Origin: Gracilaria caudata
Taxonomy: Eukaryota > Rhodophyta > Florideophyceae > Gracilariales > Gracilariaceae
Length of the DNA stretch: 10,752 nt
Direction: 5' to 3'
Assembly: GCA_030374735.1 (NCBI GenBank)
Contig: JASCIV010000889.1
Span: forward strand, 1-10,752
The translations under genes were made by a program, and so were the position numbers. This document shows, one piece after another, positions 1 through 7,657 of the stretch. Below the pieces are notes generated by a model. That model saw only the letters and a program-made list of their open reading frames with translations, did not search any database and had not been told where the DNA came from. Position 1 is the first letter of the stretch, and the number at the start of each line of letters is the position of its first letter.

Positions 1-1147
1 TTCCGACGCTTCCGGACTCCACCAGGGGGCTTCTCTTCTTCTTCTTCCAAAAGGTACGGCTTTCCTAGCTGCGCTCATGACAGCAGAATAGCTGGTCTTT
101 TATAATTCAGGGAATCAGGGCGCATTTTCGATCAGCACATTGAAAAGCTCGATTGTAGGCGTCATCTCTATACACGAAGGTATCTGAGATACTGTATCTC
201 AAAGTGGTCGCTTTTTTTCTCGTACACAACGATTGGCATCATTCTTTCTGTGCCAATCTTGAGATATCATGGACTCTGTGGACCTCCCCCTTTCTCGCTC
301 TCCAGCAATATTATTATTCGAGTGTGTCCCGCGAGGTTTCTGGAATCGTGGAACGTCTTGACAGTCGACATGGATGGACCACTAGACCTAGGAGGCTCCT
401 AGTCTGAGTTTGGCTTGTCACCCGATGCAGAAGAATTGTGTTGTGTTATCTGATGTTTAATGTTACATGAGAAAATGAATTGGGTCAGAAGCGTTATGGT
501 TAACTTCAGTGAAAAGCTACGCTCACCGCGGTAACAAGCGTGTAAGCAACGTAGGACGTAGAGCTTCGAGAAGTAGCACAACTCGATAGAAAGCTCAATT
601 CTGTCGCACAAACCACTCATGTATGCTAGACTTCAAGCATGCCTCTTGAGAACTCTTCGGACATTCATCCTAATATATGGGCAGAATTAGACTACTCGAA
701 TAAGACCGGCATCGCATCCTGCTTTCTCCCATTCGCATCCGTGATCTTCGTTCACTAGGGACACTTAATGTTAGATGATCCTTCGTCAGCTGGCTTTAGC
801 GTTCGAGAAAACATACGAACATGTCTTCATAATGCTTGAATGGCTGCTGGGCAGCACTTTGAGTCAAATTCTAGTTCCACCATAGCGGAGCGCGAACTTA
901 GGATATACGAGCGGTAGCTCCACTCGATTTGTCCTGTTGCGTGGTTGCGATCATCGCATTCTTTACACTGGCAAAACCGACGCCTGCGCTGCATCGACAC
1001 TTCAAAGCCGCTGTCTCTCGTCACATTGCCGTTTGTTATATCTTGAACCCACGCACCGCTTCACGTCCCCGTTTTCGCCCACCGCCCAACGCCCGCTGCT
1101 CGTCGTGGTCCACTGTTCTTGCGCCCCGTGGTCTTTGTCCCTCCCTT
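1..1147. other. No recognisable gene; intergenic sequence
   Basis: Reading frames here are short (under about 75 codons) and none resembles a known family. The stretch has a short CTT run near 31-46 and two short palindromes with one-base centres: gagatac-t-gtatctc at 186-200, and ctaggag-g-ctcctag at 388-402, whose stem extends by three pairs if c387 is bulged. Seven-base arms are expected about once by chance in a window this size, so neither is claimed as a site. Two + frames stay open from about 930 into the C-rich region, but their translation looks like composition rather than a protein domain. Confidence 0.5.
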
Positions 1148-1169
1148 CCCCCCCCCCCCCCCCCCCCCC
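1148..1169. repeat. Poly-C homopolymer tract (22 C)
   Basis: This is an uninterrupted run of 22 cytosines inside a wider C-rich stretch, ending about 50 bases before the ATG at 1220 of the sulfotransferase remnant. Such tracts are unstable in replication and sequencing, so the exact length is uncertain. It could have been part of a promoter or 5' leader, but nothing in the sequence proves that. Confidence 0.9.
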
Positions 1170-1600
1170 ACTCCCCGCTTCAACTGCTGCTGTGCCGCTC
1201 CGCTACCCCGCCTCACTCTATGAAGCCAGTGAGCCAGTGGCAGAAGGACAGAATGAAGCAAGTATCCAAGCAGCTCATCGCATTCATCGTCATCGTCCTC
1301 GTTTGCTATGTCATTCTGGCAACCGAGCAGATTCGCACCGCCAACTGCAACATCAAAGATAGCATCCTCGCCCCTCTCCACACCTCTCTTGCCGCCCTTG
1401 CACAACCTCCTCCGTCACAAACTGAAGAACTGCCAGCCTCTGCAGTCTATATCTCGCAGTCGCTGTGCGAAACGCTCTTGACTTCTGCTTCTCGCTCCCG
1501 CCATGAACGGCCACTGCCTGAATGCGCTGTGTCCGGTAAACCAGCGCGCTCCTTTTTGATGGTTTCTATGGGACATTCCAGATCTAGCTAGTCCTCTCTT

Positions 1601-1806
1601 GTGTGGTGCTGTCAGCTGCAGATGGCAGTCACAGGGAGTCACGATAACATCAGATGTTGCCGCAGTGCCAGCTTGGGGTCGCATGTACTGGAGCGGCCAT
1701 AGCTCAATCGGTAACCACCTTCGTGTGCTTTTTATGTGAGCTCGGGGTCCTGGGTTCGAACCCCAGCTCTGCCTTGCTCCCTCCCGTTCACCACATCTTG
1801 TCTGAG
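1601..1806 (+). other. Inferred spliceosomal intron in the sulfotransferase remnant
   Basis: The segment starts GTGTGG and ends TCTGAG. Removing it joins ...SSL to LAAHSRVYVENPEL in phase 0 and restores the spacing normally seen after the PAPS loop. The 206 bases include the whole tRNA-like element. The acceptor has only a modest pyrimidine tract (gctccctcccgttc about 20 bases upstream). It is inferred from protein continuity, not from transcripts; the alternative is an insertion that interrupted a continuous exon. Confidence 0.5.
1690..1780 (+). other. tRNA-like Pol III element (degenerate tRNA or SINE head)
   Basis: TAGCTCAATCGG (1700-1711) fits the Pol III A box and GGTTCGAACCC (1753-1763) fits the B box. 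CTGGG-TTCGAAC-CCCAG forms a perfect T arm. The rest does not fold as a working tRNA: the D stem lacks its 3' GAGC strand, the seven bases before the A box do not pair with CTCTGCC after the T arm, and A-to-B spacing is about eight bases longer than in a plain tRNA. GGAGC at the left edge can pair with GCTCC at 1776-1780. A T5 run at 1729-1733 would stop Pol III inside the element. A tRNA-derived SINE head or dead tRNA gene fits best; no isotype can be given. Confidence 0.6.
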
Positions 1807-2405
1807 CTGGCGGCCCATTCCAGGGTTTATGTTGAAAACCCCGAGCTCGTCGATCACCAGGGGATGTTCAACACAACTGCTTCGCTTGAAACTACCCGTA
1901 CTTTCTTTGAACGTGGTCTTTCAAATGGCCAGATAGCCGGATTTAAGATCCGCCCCATGCATATCATTAACGAACCGGATGTGTGGCATAATCTCGTTGA
2001 AGAATATGATACCATACATAATCTGGCAGTATAGTAAGAACCTTTTCAATGCTGCCGTGGGTGAGTACAAACTGCGCTTCTTGAATGATACCAGTGTCAT
2101 TGAGGACCTGAGATCGAACGTGACGCAGGCCAAGCGCTGTGAGGTTGGCACCTGTTTCATTCCCCGTCACGACTTTCCGTTTTTGCATGGTTTGGTGAGG
2201 GGGGTATGGCGTTCAGAAAGAAACAGTGTGTCGGGTGTGAACATTGTGTCACGGGGGGGTTTATTCGTGAAGCCCCACGTGAGGATTACCGTCGGTACTT
2301 GCATAATCGAGAAAATAGTTTGAAGGATATGTTCCGTTTCCTTGGTATTGAAGATGAGCAGACTCGACCGTCTCGCTTCAAGGCTACGAGCGATAACCTG
2401 CCTGA

Positions 2406-2784
2406 TCATCGAACGCAGAAGGGTGCTGAATACGTGCGACGATGGCGCAGCAATTGCGCGACAATAGCCGTGCGATGGCGCAACGGTGGCGCGGCGGTAG
2501 CGCGGCGATTGGGCGGGGGTGGCGCGACGGTGGCTGGGGACGGAGGCGCGGTGCGTCGCGGAGTGGCTGGGGTTGGTGACCAGGAACGAAGGCAGACCGA
2601 CTGCTCTTCGTTGATCTGCGACATGGTGATCGCCTCACACTGCGGTGAAGTAGGAGGGGACTGTGAAGGCGTCGAGGTTGTTGGGGTAGATACAAGGGTG
2701 GATATTGAACAGAAGGCGCCAAGGGTATAGATAGTGAGAGCTTACCTTGACAAAGTTCGTTGTGATTGCGTTGCGTGTGACCAT
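2406..2784 (-). CDS. Candidate two-exon small ORF, unrecognised
   Basis: On the minus strand an ATG at 2784-2782 opens 13 codons (MVTRNAITTNFVK) ending at AAG|GTAAGC, a strong 5' splice donor (intron start 2745). CCGCAG closes the intron at 2640. The 106-base intron is phase 0, and the frame continues as CEAITMSQINEEQSV to a stop at 2406, 90 residues in all; unspliced, the frame ends at 2635. A second ATG in CACCATGTCG (2624) could start a 72-residue product alone. The C-terminal half is Pro/Ala/Arg-rich because it crosses the GC-rich tract. No family is recognised. It begins 27 bases past the F-box stop codon on the same strand, so the intron could instead lie in the F-box 3' UTR. Only transcripts could make this a gene. 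Confidence 0.25.
2430..2580. repeat. GC-rich degenerate short-repeat tract
   Basis: The stretch is built from imperfect units around GGCGCGACGGT / GATGGCGCAACGGT, with no fixed period, and is much more GC-rich than the flanks. It lies just past the point where sulfotransferase similarity ends and may have replaced the lost C-terminus. Both strands are open through it (Arg/Ala/Gly-rich on +, Pro/Ala/Arg-rich on -), as expected from composition alone. Confidence 0.6.
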
Positions 2785-2810
2785 CACGGTTATTACGAAG
2801 GGTCTCAATC

Positions 2811-4367
2811 TCAAACATGCGCAACTTTTCTCTCCTGCATCCATTGCTCGACAACGCCGCGCACGCCAGCCGCGCACACCCCTTCCGTCTCGACGCGTCG
2901 ACACGCCGCCTGCGCCTGCCTCAGCAACGCCTCCGTCCCCAAAGCATCACCGTCATCACGCAGCCACATCCGCTGCATCCAAACCGCCCGCCGCACTCCC
3001 GCCGCCGCCGTGCCGTTCGCAAGCGTGTGCAACGTCGCCGGCAGCGCGCGCAAGAACGTGCTGCCGGTGAAATCGTCGACGATGCCGACGCTTCGCACAG
3101 TGTCGGGCAGCGCCACGTTCGCGAGTTGCATGAACACCAACGTGCTGACGACCAGCTCGGGCACGTCGGCTGCTGCAGCCGCCTTGGCCGCCAGCCGCGC
3201 GGCCGTCTTCGCTGTCAGTTGTTCCGTGTAGCAGCACAGCGGCACGATTACCTGCAGCCTGTCGACGCGCCTCCGCCCATAGCCTCCCACCACCACGCCG
3301 CGTCCAAACCCGTTCACCAGGGAGTCTTCGTCCCAGATCAGCTGCTTTGCCTCGCCTGGAGATTCGGCCACCACCTCGCGCACAAACTCCTTCATTAGCG
3401 CATCGTCCTCATGCAGCAATTCTTTTGCCTCGCATGGAGACTCCACCAGTATCGTCAGCAACCCCTCTTCCTCCACCATGTCGAGCCGCAGCTGCGAGCC
3501 CTGTATCCAACGCGACCTCCGGTTGTTCAGCCACTCGCCCATCCGTACCGTCTTCCATCCAATCGGTCCCTCCAGCACACCATCCAAGTTCATTTTGCGA
3601 AAGCTAGACGCGTAAAGCGGGCCCCACGGCACTCTACGGTGTCGTGAATTCATCCGCATACCCTGAAACTGCGCGTCGCTCACTGGAAGATAGCATACTC
3701 CATCATACTCGTACCTGGGCACCAAGCCGCCTGACCACGTAATGTCCATAGTTTTCATCTCACGTGTCAACTCCTCCCACACGTGGTTCAACTCGAACGC
3801 CGCGTCGTCGTTTACACAAAAAAGTCTCAGCATCCGCGGTGCACATCGCGCCTCGCGCAGCGCCCTCAATGTGTGCGAGCTCGGGGACGTGATCGATAGC
3901 ACTTTCACACGACGTGCCAATTCATCGGGCAATTTTACTCCTCCTTCCACGTCTACAAAGCACAGCACTCTTAGTGAAGAGCATGTGCGCAGCTGATTCA
4001 AAGCCGACTGAAGTTGTTCGCGTTCCATGGCGTTTAGTCGCACTACGCGCATTGCTTTACAAGCCGAGCCTTTTATGCTGCTCCGCAGCGCGAGCATGGC
4101 GCCTTGCATTACATCATCAGGCATTGTCGTCACCACGTTCTGTGGCACACCTTCGTTTAGCTCCAAGCGTGTTGTGTGAAGACCTTGCATCATCTTCAAC
4201 GCCAATGCATATAACTTGCGACATGTCGTCGCCACATTCCAAAGATCACGGAGATTGTCTCTTTTCTGAGTGCCATCATCCCTCATCAGCGCGCGTAGAA
4301 CTCGCAATAGAATGTCGTCCGGCAGCCATACAAGTGCGACGGTTCCCGAATGCGCGTTTCCTACCAT
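2811..4367 (-). CDS. F-box-like protein, 518 residues
   Basis: Residues 14-60 read as an F-box: WLPDDILLRVLRAL, then RDLWNVATTCRKLYALALK, the two-helix pattern with central Trp and Cys-Arg. F-box proteins join SKP1 and cullin in SCF ubiquitin ligases, with the rest of the chain binding the substrate. The remainder has leucine-rich stretches (for example SSLRVLCFVDVEG at 131-143 and RRVKVLSIT at 152-160) suggestive of irregular LRR-type folding, but no repeat family is certain. Residues 308-333 and 334-359 are a tandem duplication. Residues 380-400 are alanine-rich. The ATG has G at -3 and +4 and sits 13 residues before the F-box; the frame stays open some way upstream but without another obvious start. 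The gene is intronless as read, convergent with the sulfotransferase remnant and divergent from the dead Dispatched-like copy. The F-box call is good; the substrate is unknown. Confidence 0.75.
   Translation of the reverse strand: MVGNAHSGTVALVWLPDDILLRVLRALMRDDGTQKRDNLRDLWNVATTCRKLYALALKMMQGLHTTRLELNEGVPQNVVTTMPDDVMQGAMLALRSSIKGSACKAMRVVRLNAMEREQLQSALNQLRTCSSLRVLCFVDVEGGVKLPDELARRVKVLSITSPSSHTLRALREARCAPRMLRLFCVNDDAAFELNHVWEELTREMKTMDITWSGGLVPRYEYDGVCYLPVSDAQFQGMRMNSRHRRVPWGPLYASSFRKMNLDGVLEGPIGWKTVRMGEWLNNRRSRWIQGSQLRLDMVEEEGLLTILVESPCEAKELLHEDDALMKEFVREVVAESPGEAKQLIWDEDSLVNGFGRGVVVGGYGRRRVDRLQVIVPLCCYTEQLTAKTAARLAAKAAAAADVPELVVSTLVFMQLANVALPDTVRSVGIVDDFTGSTFLRALPATLHTLANGTAAAGVRRAVWMQRMWLRDDGDALGTEALLRQAQAACRRVETEGVCAAGVRGVVEQWMQERKVAHV
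3292..3447 (-). repeat. 78-base in-frame tandem duplication in the F-box gene
   Basis: Two adjacent 78-base units (3370-3447 and 3292-3369) encode VESPCEAKELLHEDDALMKE+FVREVV and AESPGEAKQLIWDEDSLVNG+FGRGVV. The 26-residue copies keep ESP-EAK-L, the ED/DEDxL core and a closing VV. Both stay in frame, but the DNA has diverged at many positions, so the duplication is not recent. Confidence 0.85.
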
Positions 4368-4814
4368 TGCGAGCGAGAGAACTGAGTCGCGAGCACCACA
4401 ATCTATGACACTCTTGGCACCTATCCAGATACGAAGGTAGTATCTACAGCACTAGATCATCGACGGGATGATCCCGTCGCGCCGAGCGATGTGGTACAAA
4501 GGTAGCCCTCTCCAACCGTCTCCGATTTTTTCATTTCAAAGTCGCTTGTGATAATTTGCCCACCAAGCCAAGGGCACCGCACTGCAAAAAACCCCACGCG
4601 TTGTATGCGCTCCGCAAGCTACTCTGCTTGTCTTCCGGGCTCCCATAATGGGAAGGTGCTCTTGTCCACCTTCTCATCGCTCGCACGCGCCATAACTCAT
4701 GCGCGCCAACGGCCGCCCCTTCCTTGCTAACACGCGCCGTCGCGCGCGCAACATATCATCGTTTGCAGAATGATGCTGCATCTTACAAGGGTTCAGAACG
4801 GACATCAATACAGT
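4368..4814. other. Gap between the F-box gene and the Dispatched-like pseudogene
   Basis: No gene is recognised. The stretch should hold the F-box promoter on the minus strand, but no clear TATA box is visible. It contains a 19-base interrupted palindrome (4461-4479) and a CpG-rich patch (about 4690-4752, with cgcgcgc runs). I could not recognise the N-terminal half of the Dispatched-like protein in any frame here, so the pseudogene appears truncated. Confidence 0.5.
4461..4479. promoter_or_regulatory. 19-base interrupted palindrome upstream of the F-box gene
   Basis: cgacgggat and atcccgtcg form perfect nine-base arms around one central g. It lies about 95 bases upstream of the F-box ATG. 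A given nine-base arm pair with fixed spacing is expected about 0.04 times in 10.7 kb of random sequence. A dimeric transcription-factor site is one reading; no family is recognised. Confidence 0.3.
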
Positions 4815-6936
4815 ATATCATTTCGATATCGGACCATACCGACGGTGCTTTTCTCGCGGCGACGGCAATGGGACGAGTCTTCATGTCTTTCCCAGGGCGT
4901 ATTGTATCGATATGTGTTCCAACAGCGATACTTTAGCGCTCTGCAAATACTTTCGATACTTCTTCTTCTTCTCGGAATTGGTGCCCGCGATGTCTTTGTC
5001 TTCACGGGTGCTTGGAAGCAGTCCATGATTAAGCCAGGACCAGAGTACGATTACCCATGTAGATACGTCATTTCGCTTAAGCTGGACACGGAGGGCGGTT
5101 AGGACAATGGGCGTGACCTCTGTCACGACCGCCGCTGCATTCTTCATCACTGCGATGTCACCAATGGAACTCATCAGCACAGAGGGCTTCTGGGCTAGGA
5201 TTGTGATTCCCGCTCAGTTTGTCTTAGTCACAACTGCGTGTCCATGCGCTCTGATCATTTGGCATCGATTCTGGCGTACGAGACATTGTCTCCCGAGGTT
5301 GCCAAAACGGGTAACAGACCATTTCTTAACGGGCAAACACTGCTTGTGAGGATTACATGCAGTTTTTTTTTTTTTGGCGAAGTACAGGTTGGACAAGAAC
5401 CAAAGTATCGTCTGCTGGAGAGCTTCTTTAGCGGTCCGTGGATCGTAAGCTACACTTCGCCCTGATTCTTCTTGCGCCGACCTTGAAGAGCCCTAGGGGT
5501 TTTCTTCGCTACGAAGCCTCAACCTCTCCAAGAGGCTGAGAAATGCCTTCTTGCGAGTCATTCGATGGAAAAGAAGATCAAGGCCATTTTGAAGGACTTT
5601 CCAGCGACCGAAAATGAATCCAGATTGTAGGGCAGAGTAGTGTGGGGCATCCAAGGTGTTGACCGAAGTAGAACTTCAAAGTTCGCATCTGAAAGTGCTT
5701 GTGGATGGAGACTTTTGATTTGACTGAACGTGTTGACGACAAGTAGTGTCATCGAAAACAGAGTCATTTAACTCGTCCAAGTGGTCGATCAGCCTTCTAG
5801 TCGGGTTTGCGGACCTGAGTGGCGCATTGTTAAAAAAAACGACGTCTGGCTTCACGTACGCAGTCGATCACAAGCCGGTCATCGGAGGAAGATCCTGCCA
5901 ACGTTTCCCTGGATTTATACCTCAAAGGAAGAGCTGCGAAAGGGCAACTGAATGGTTTCTTTTTCCAGGGGTTTTCTCGAAGGGACTGCACTTGAGTGTT
6001 GGACAGTGGTGAAAGGCTACGGACTGATTCTTGCACCTGATATCGCCAATGATGTGACGGTTAGATGGGAAGGACGCTGCTCATGATTTCTTGGCTGGCC
6101 AACATGGTACAAGCGAAGCCTTGTCGTGGTGTGTTCCTCTGCTGACGATCTCTTCAGCTTGAATGAAGGGAAAATGGAAGGCAGAAGGCGATAGGCGTCT
6201 GTAGCGAAACGCTCGCTGTCGACAGAACCGAAGAGACCTAATACTTTCTTGCTGAAACCCAGTGAGTATAGCACAGGATCCCGAGGGATCCCGTGGAGTG
6301 TTGGATTAGAGATTACCAGCTTTAGATTGAAATTGTGGGCATCGTCAACGGGCAATGTCCAGGGGGAACAAACAAGGCTCTTGTTACTGGGGGTTCAGTC
6401 GTCGGTACTGCCGACACAAGCAATGCATGGTCGCGGGAAGTGAGTCGAGACGCGCTTGTACGCGCCATCTTTATGGGGATTGGAATGATGCTGGCGGTTT
6501 AAATGTTGAGGTTAACGTCCTGAAAGTTGAGGTGGAGTTTTTCATGTAACGGGCTGGGAAATGGGCATAACAGAAAGAATTGCAGTGGTCACTAGCATCG
6601 GGGTACAGCTTTGATGATGTAGCTCATATCGCCTCTGGTTGTATCGAACGGGCTGAAGAGTGACGGCCGGAACGCACCTGAGACGCTTTGCTCACGCTTA
6701 ATGAGTCAATATAGTTCGGATGGTTGACGACGTTAGCTGCCTCTCTGTTGCCTTTCCCAGCAATCATTACTTTTTTCGTCAAGTTCGCCGGCATGCTTAT
6801 CTCCACAGTAGTTTTGAGTTTGTTGTGGTCTCTTACATTCTTCCCCGCGTTACTCATATGGTTCTTGGTCGCAGTGGAGCGCATGGTTTGTTACAGGAGA
6901 TTGGGTACAAGATGTTCAGGGGTGCAAACGAGATAA
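4815..6936 (+). pseudogene. 5'-truncated, decayed Dispatched-like RND gene
   Basis: Pieces in changing frames match the intact downstream protein in order. DHTDGAFLAATAMGRVF (from about 4831) matches its residues 330-345; YRYVFQQRYFSALQIL and GIGARDVFVF match TM4; GVTSVTTAAAFFITA (from 5110) matches TM5; ATKPQPLQEAEK and VVWGIQGVDRSRTSKF match 551-609; ALVRAIFMGIGMMLAV precedes a TAA at 6500-6502; GYSFDDVAH is at about 6603-6627; and LAASLLPFPAIITFFVKFAG to FFPALL matches TM11-12. Damage includes a frameshift near 4893, TAG at 5628-5630, a +1 shift in the G run 6600-6603, TGA at 6661 and 6679, and TAG at 6712 where the intact copy has Trp899. Residues 1 to about 325 are missing, as is a TM9 stretch near 6540. 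Parts of the second external loop (about 5750-5900 and 6030-6300) cannot be aligned by eye. The copy is old, in tandem and in the same orientation as the intact gene. Confidence 0.9.
5363..5375. repeat. Poly-T tract (13 T) in the Dispatched-like pseudogene
   Basis: The T run lies between remnants matching intact-gene residues about 500 and 514. It could be a slippage expansion or the trace of a small insertion; no flanking target-site duplication is obvious. Confidence 0.7.
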
Positions 6937-7610
6937 GCAAAACCTGCGCGAGGGACGCAGCCGAAGGACTTGTCGGTCAAGCGCACAAACAGGAATGGAC
7001 ATCGTTATGGGCGGGAGGCGGCTAGCTCATAAGCGCATTCGCACGTTTGCTCTTCAATATCAATAGCCTGTCAAAGAGGATTGCGTTGGCGGGAACGGTT
7101 GGGCGCTAACATTCGTTGCTCTCGAAGTATCAGGTTCAAAGGTTAGCTGCCGTGTCGGGAACTCCGGAGCGAGTATTATGCGCACGAAAGCATTGCTGTG
7201 TTTCGTTGTAAAAGGCTCGAGAACCTCCTGTTGAGGCATTCCTCGAATCCGTTGGGCATGGCCCCCACCAAGGGGCCAAAGCTGCGTTCCAATATATATT
7301 CAATGGAGGCAATCTCCGGGGCAGGGGATTCGAATCTCGAACGTATGATAGAGAGGGCGTCCAAGCGTTTCGACGCTTTCGAGAGCGATCAAGATTTTCG
7401 GAAAGAAGCCGTTCTTTTCGTGCGGCTGTTGTGCATCTACGCGATTGTACATGCGGAGGAGTTGCGCCAGCACGCACGGCCCCGTCCCAGTTGCGAGCTG
7501 TATGCAGGGCGGCAAAACAGGCTCGTTCGGTTGCCTTTTTCACGCCATTCTGTGCTCCACAAATGCACGTCAGCTGCTTTCGTCCGCGCTCTTAACGGAT
7601 TTTGGCAGCT
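6937..7610. other. Gap upstream of the intact Dispatched-like gene
   Basis: No known gene is seen. A 156-codon + frame runs from 7198 to 7668, overlaps the first 11 bases of the Dispatched-like gene in another frame and resembles nothing I recognise. An AT run (aatatatatt, 7291-7300) could be a TATA-like element about 360 bases before the ATG. tggcccc-caccaa-ggggcca (7259-7278) is a seven-base-arm hairpin. A B-box-like string lies on the minus strand near 7327-7339 without an A box. Confidence 0.45.
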
Positions 7611-7637
7611 TTTGCGCAGCGCTGAGTGCTGCGCAAA
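7611..7637 (+). promoter_or_regulatory. Hairpin in the presumed 5' leader of the Dispatched-like gene
   Basis: tttgcgcagc and gctgcgcaaa are perfect ten-base complementary arms around a seven-base loop (gctgagt). The stem ends 20 bases before the ATG at 7658. If transcribed, it could slow scanning ribosomes or bind a factor; the transcription start is unknown. Confidence 0.4.
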
Positions 7638-7657
7638 TGTGAACGCCGGCGAGAAGC

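Larger units (their letters stand above)
1220..2405 (+). pseudogene. Broken type II membrane sulfotransferase gene
   Basis: The family transfers sulfate from PAPS to sugars in the Golgi. From the ATG at 1220, residues 1-18 are basic, 19-35 form one hydrophobic segment (AFIVIVLVCYVILA), a stem follows, and residues 113-123 (LMVSMGHSRSS) match the place of the PAPS 5'-phosphosulfate loop, usually GRSGSS/T-W. A TAG (1589-1591) sits where Trp is expected. Removing an inferred intron (1601-1806) joins SSL to LAAHSRVYVENPEL in phase. The body then runs through GFKIRPMHI, a frameshift near 2011-2020, WQYSKNLFNAAVGEY (the usual 3'-phosphate region), a second frameshift at the G7 run 2253-2259, and REDYRRYLHNREN to FRFLGIEDEQ and SRFKATSDNL. 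Similarity stops near 2400, so the C-terminus is also lost. The family call comes from motifs recognised by eye. Sequencing error could explain single lesions but hardly all of them. Confidence 0.75.

Noticed and set aside
186..402. Two 15-base palindromes (186-200, 388-402) as paired regulatory sites
   Set aside because: Seven-base arms at fixed spacing are expected about 0.65 times each in the window, and no gene lies nearby.
929..1219. N-terminal extension of the sulfotransferase frame through the C tract
   Set aside because: The extension encodes a proline run from poly-C and shows no domain; the basic segment plus membrane anchor after the ATG at 1220 is a typical type II start.
1690..1780. 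Functional tRNA gene
   Set aside because: The D stem and acceptor stem do not pair, no anticodon arm can be assigned, and a T5 run would stop transcription inside it.
2206..2730. Single 174-residue + protein
   Set aside because: Only its first 65 or so residues match the sulfotransferase; the rest is a translation of the GC-rich repeat tract and flanking sequence.
6278..6296. Direct repeat ggatcccg
   Set aside because: It is short and lies inside decayed pseudogene sequence, with no associated structure.
6017..6355. 112-codon minus-strand frame in the pseudogene region
   Set aside because: No family is recognised, and the + strand on both sides matches the Dispatched-like protein, so an open frame here is likely chance.
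7320..7345. Minus-strand B-box-like string (gattcgaatcccc), possible second tRNA-like element
   Set aside because: The T stem is imperfect and no A box lies at a suitable distance.
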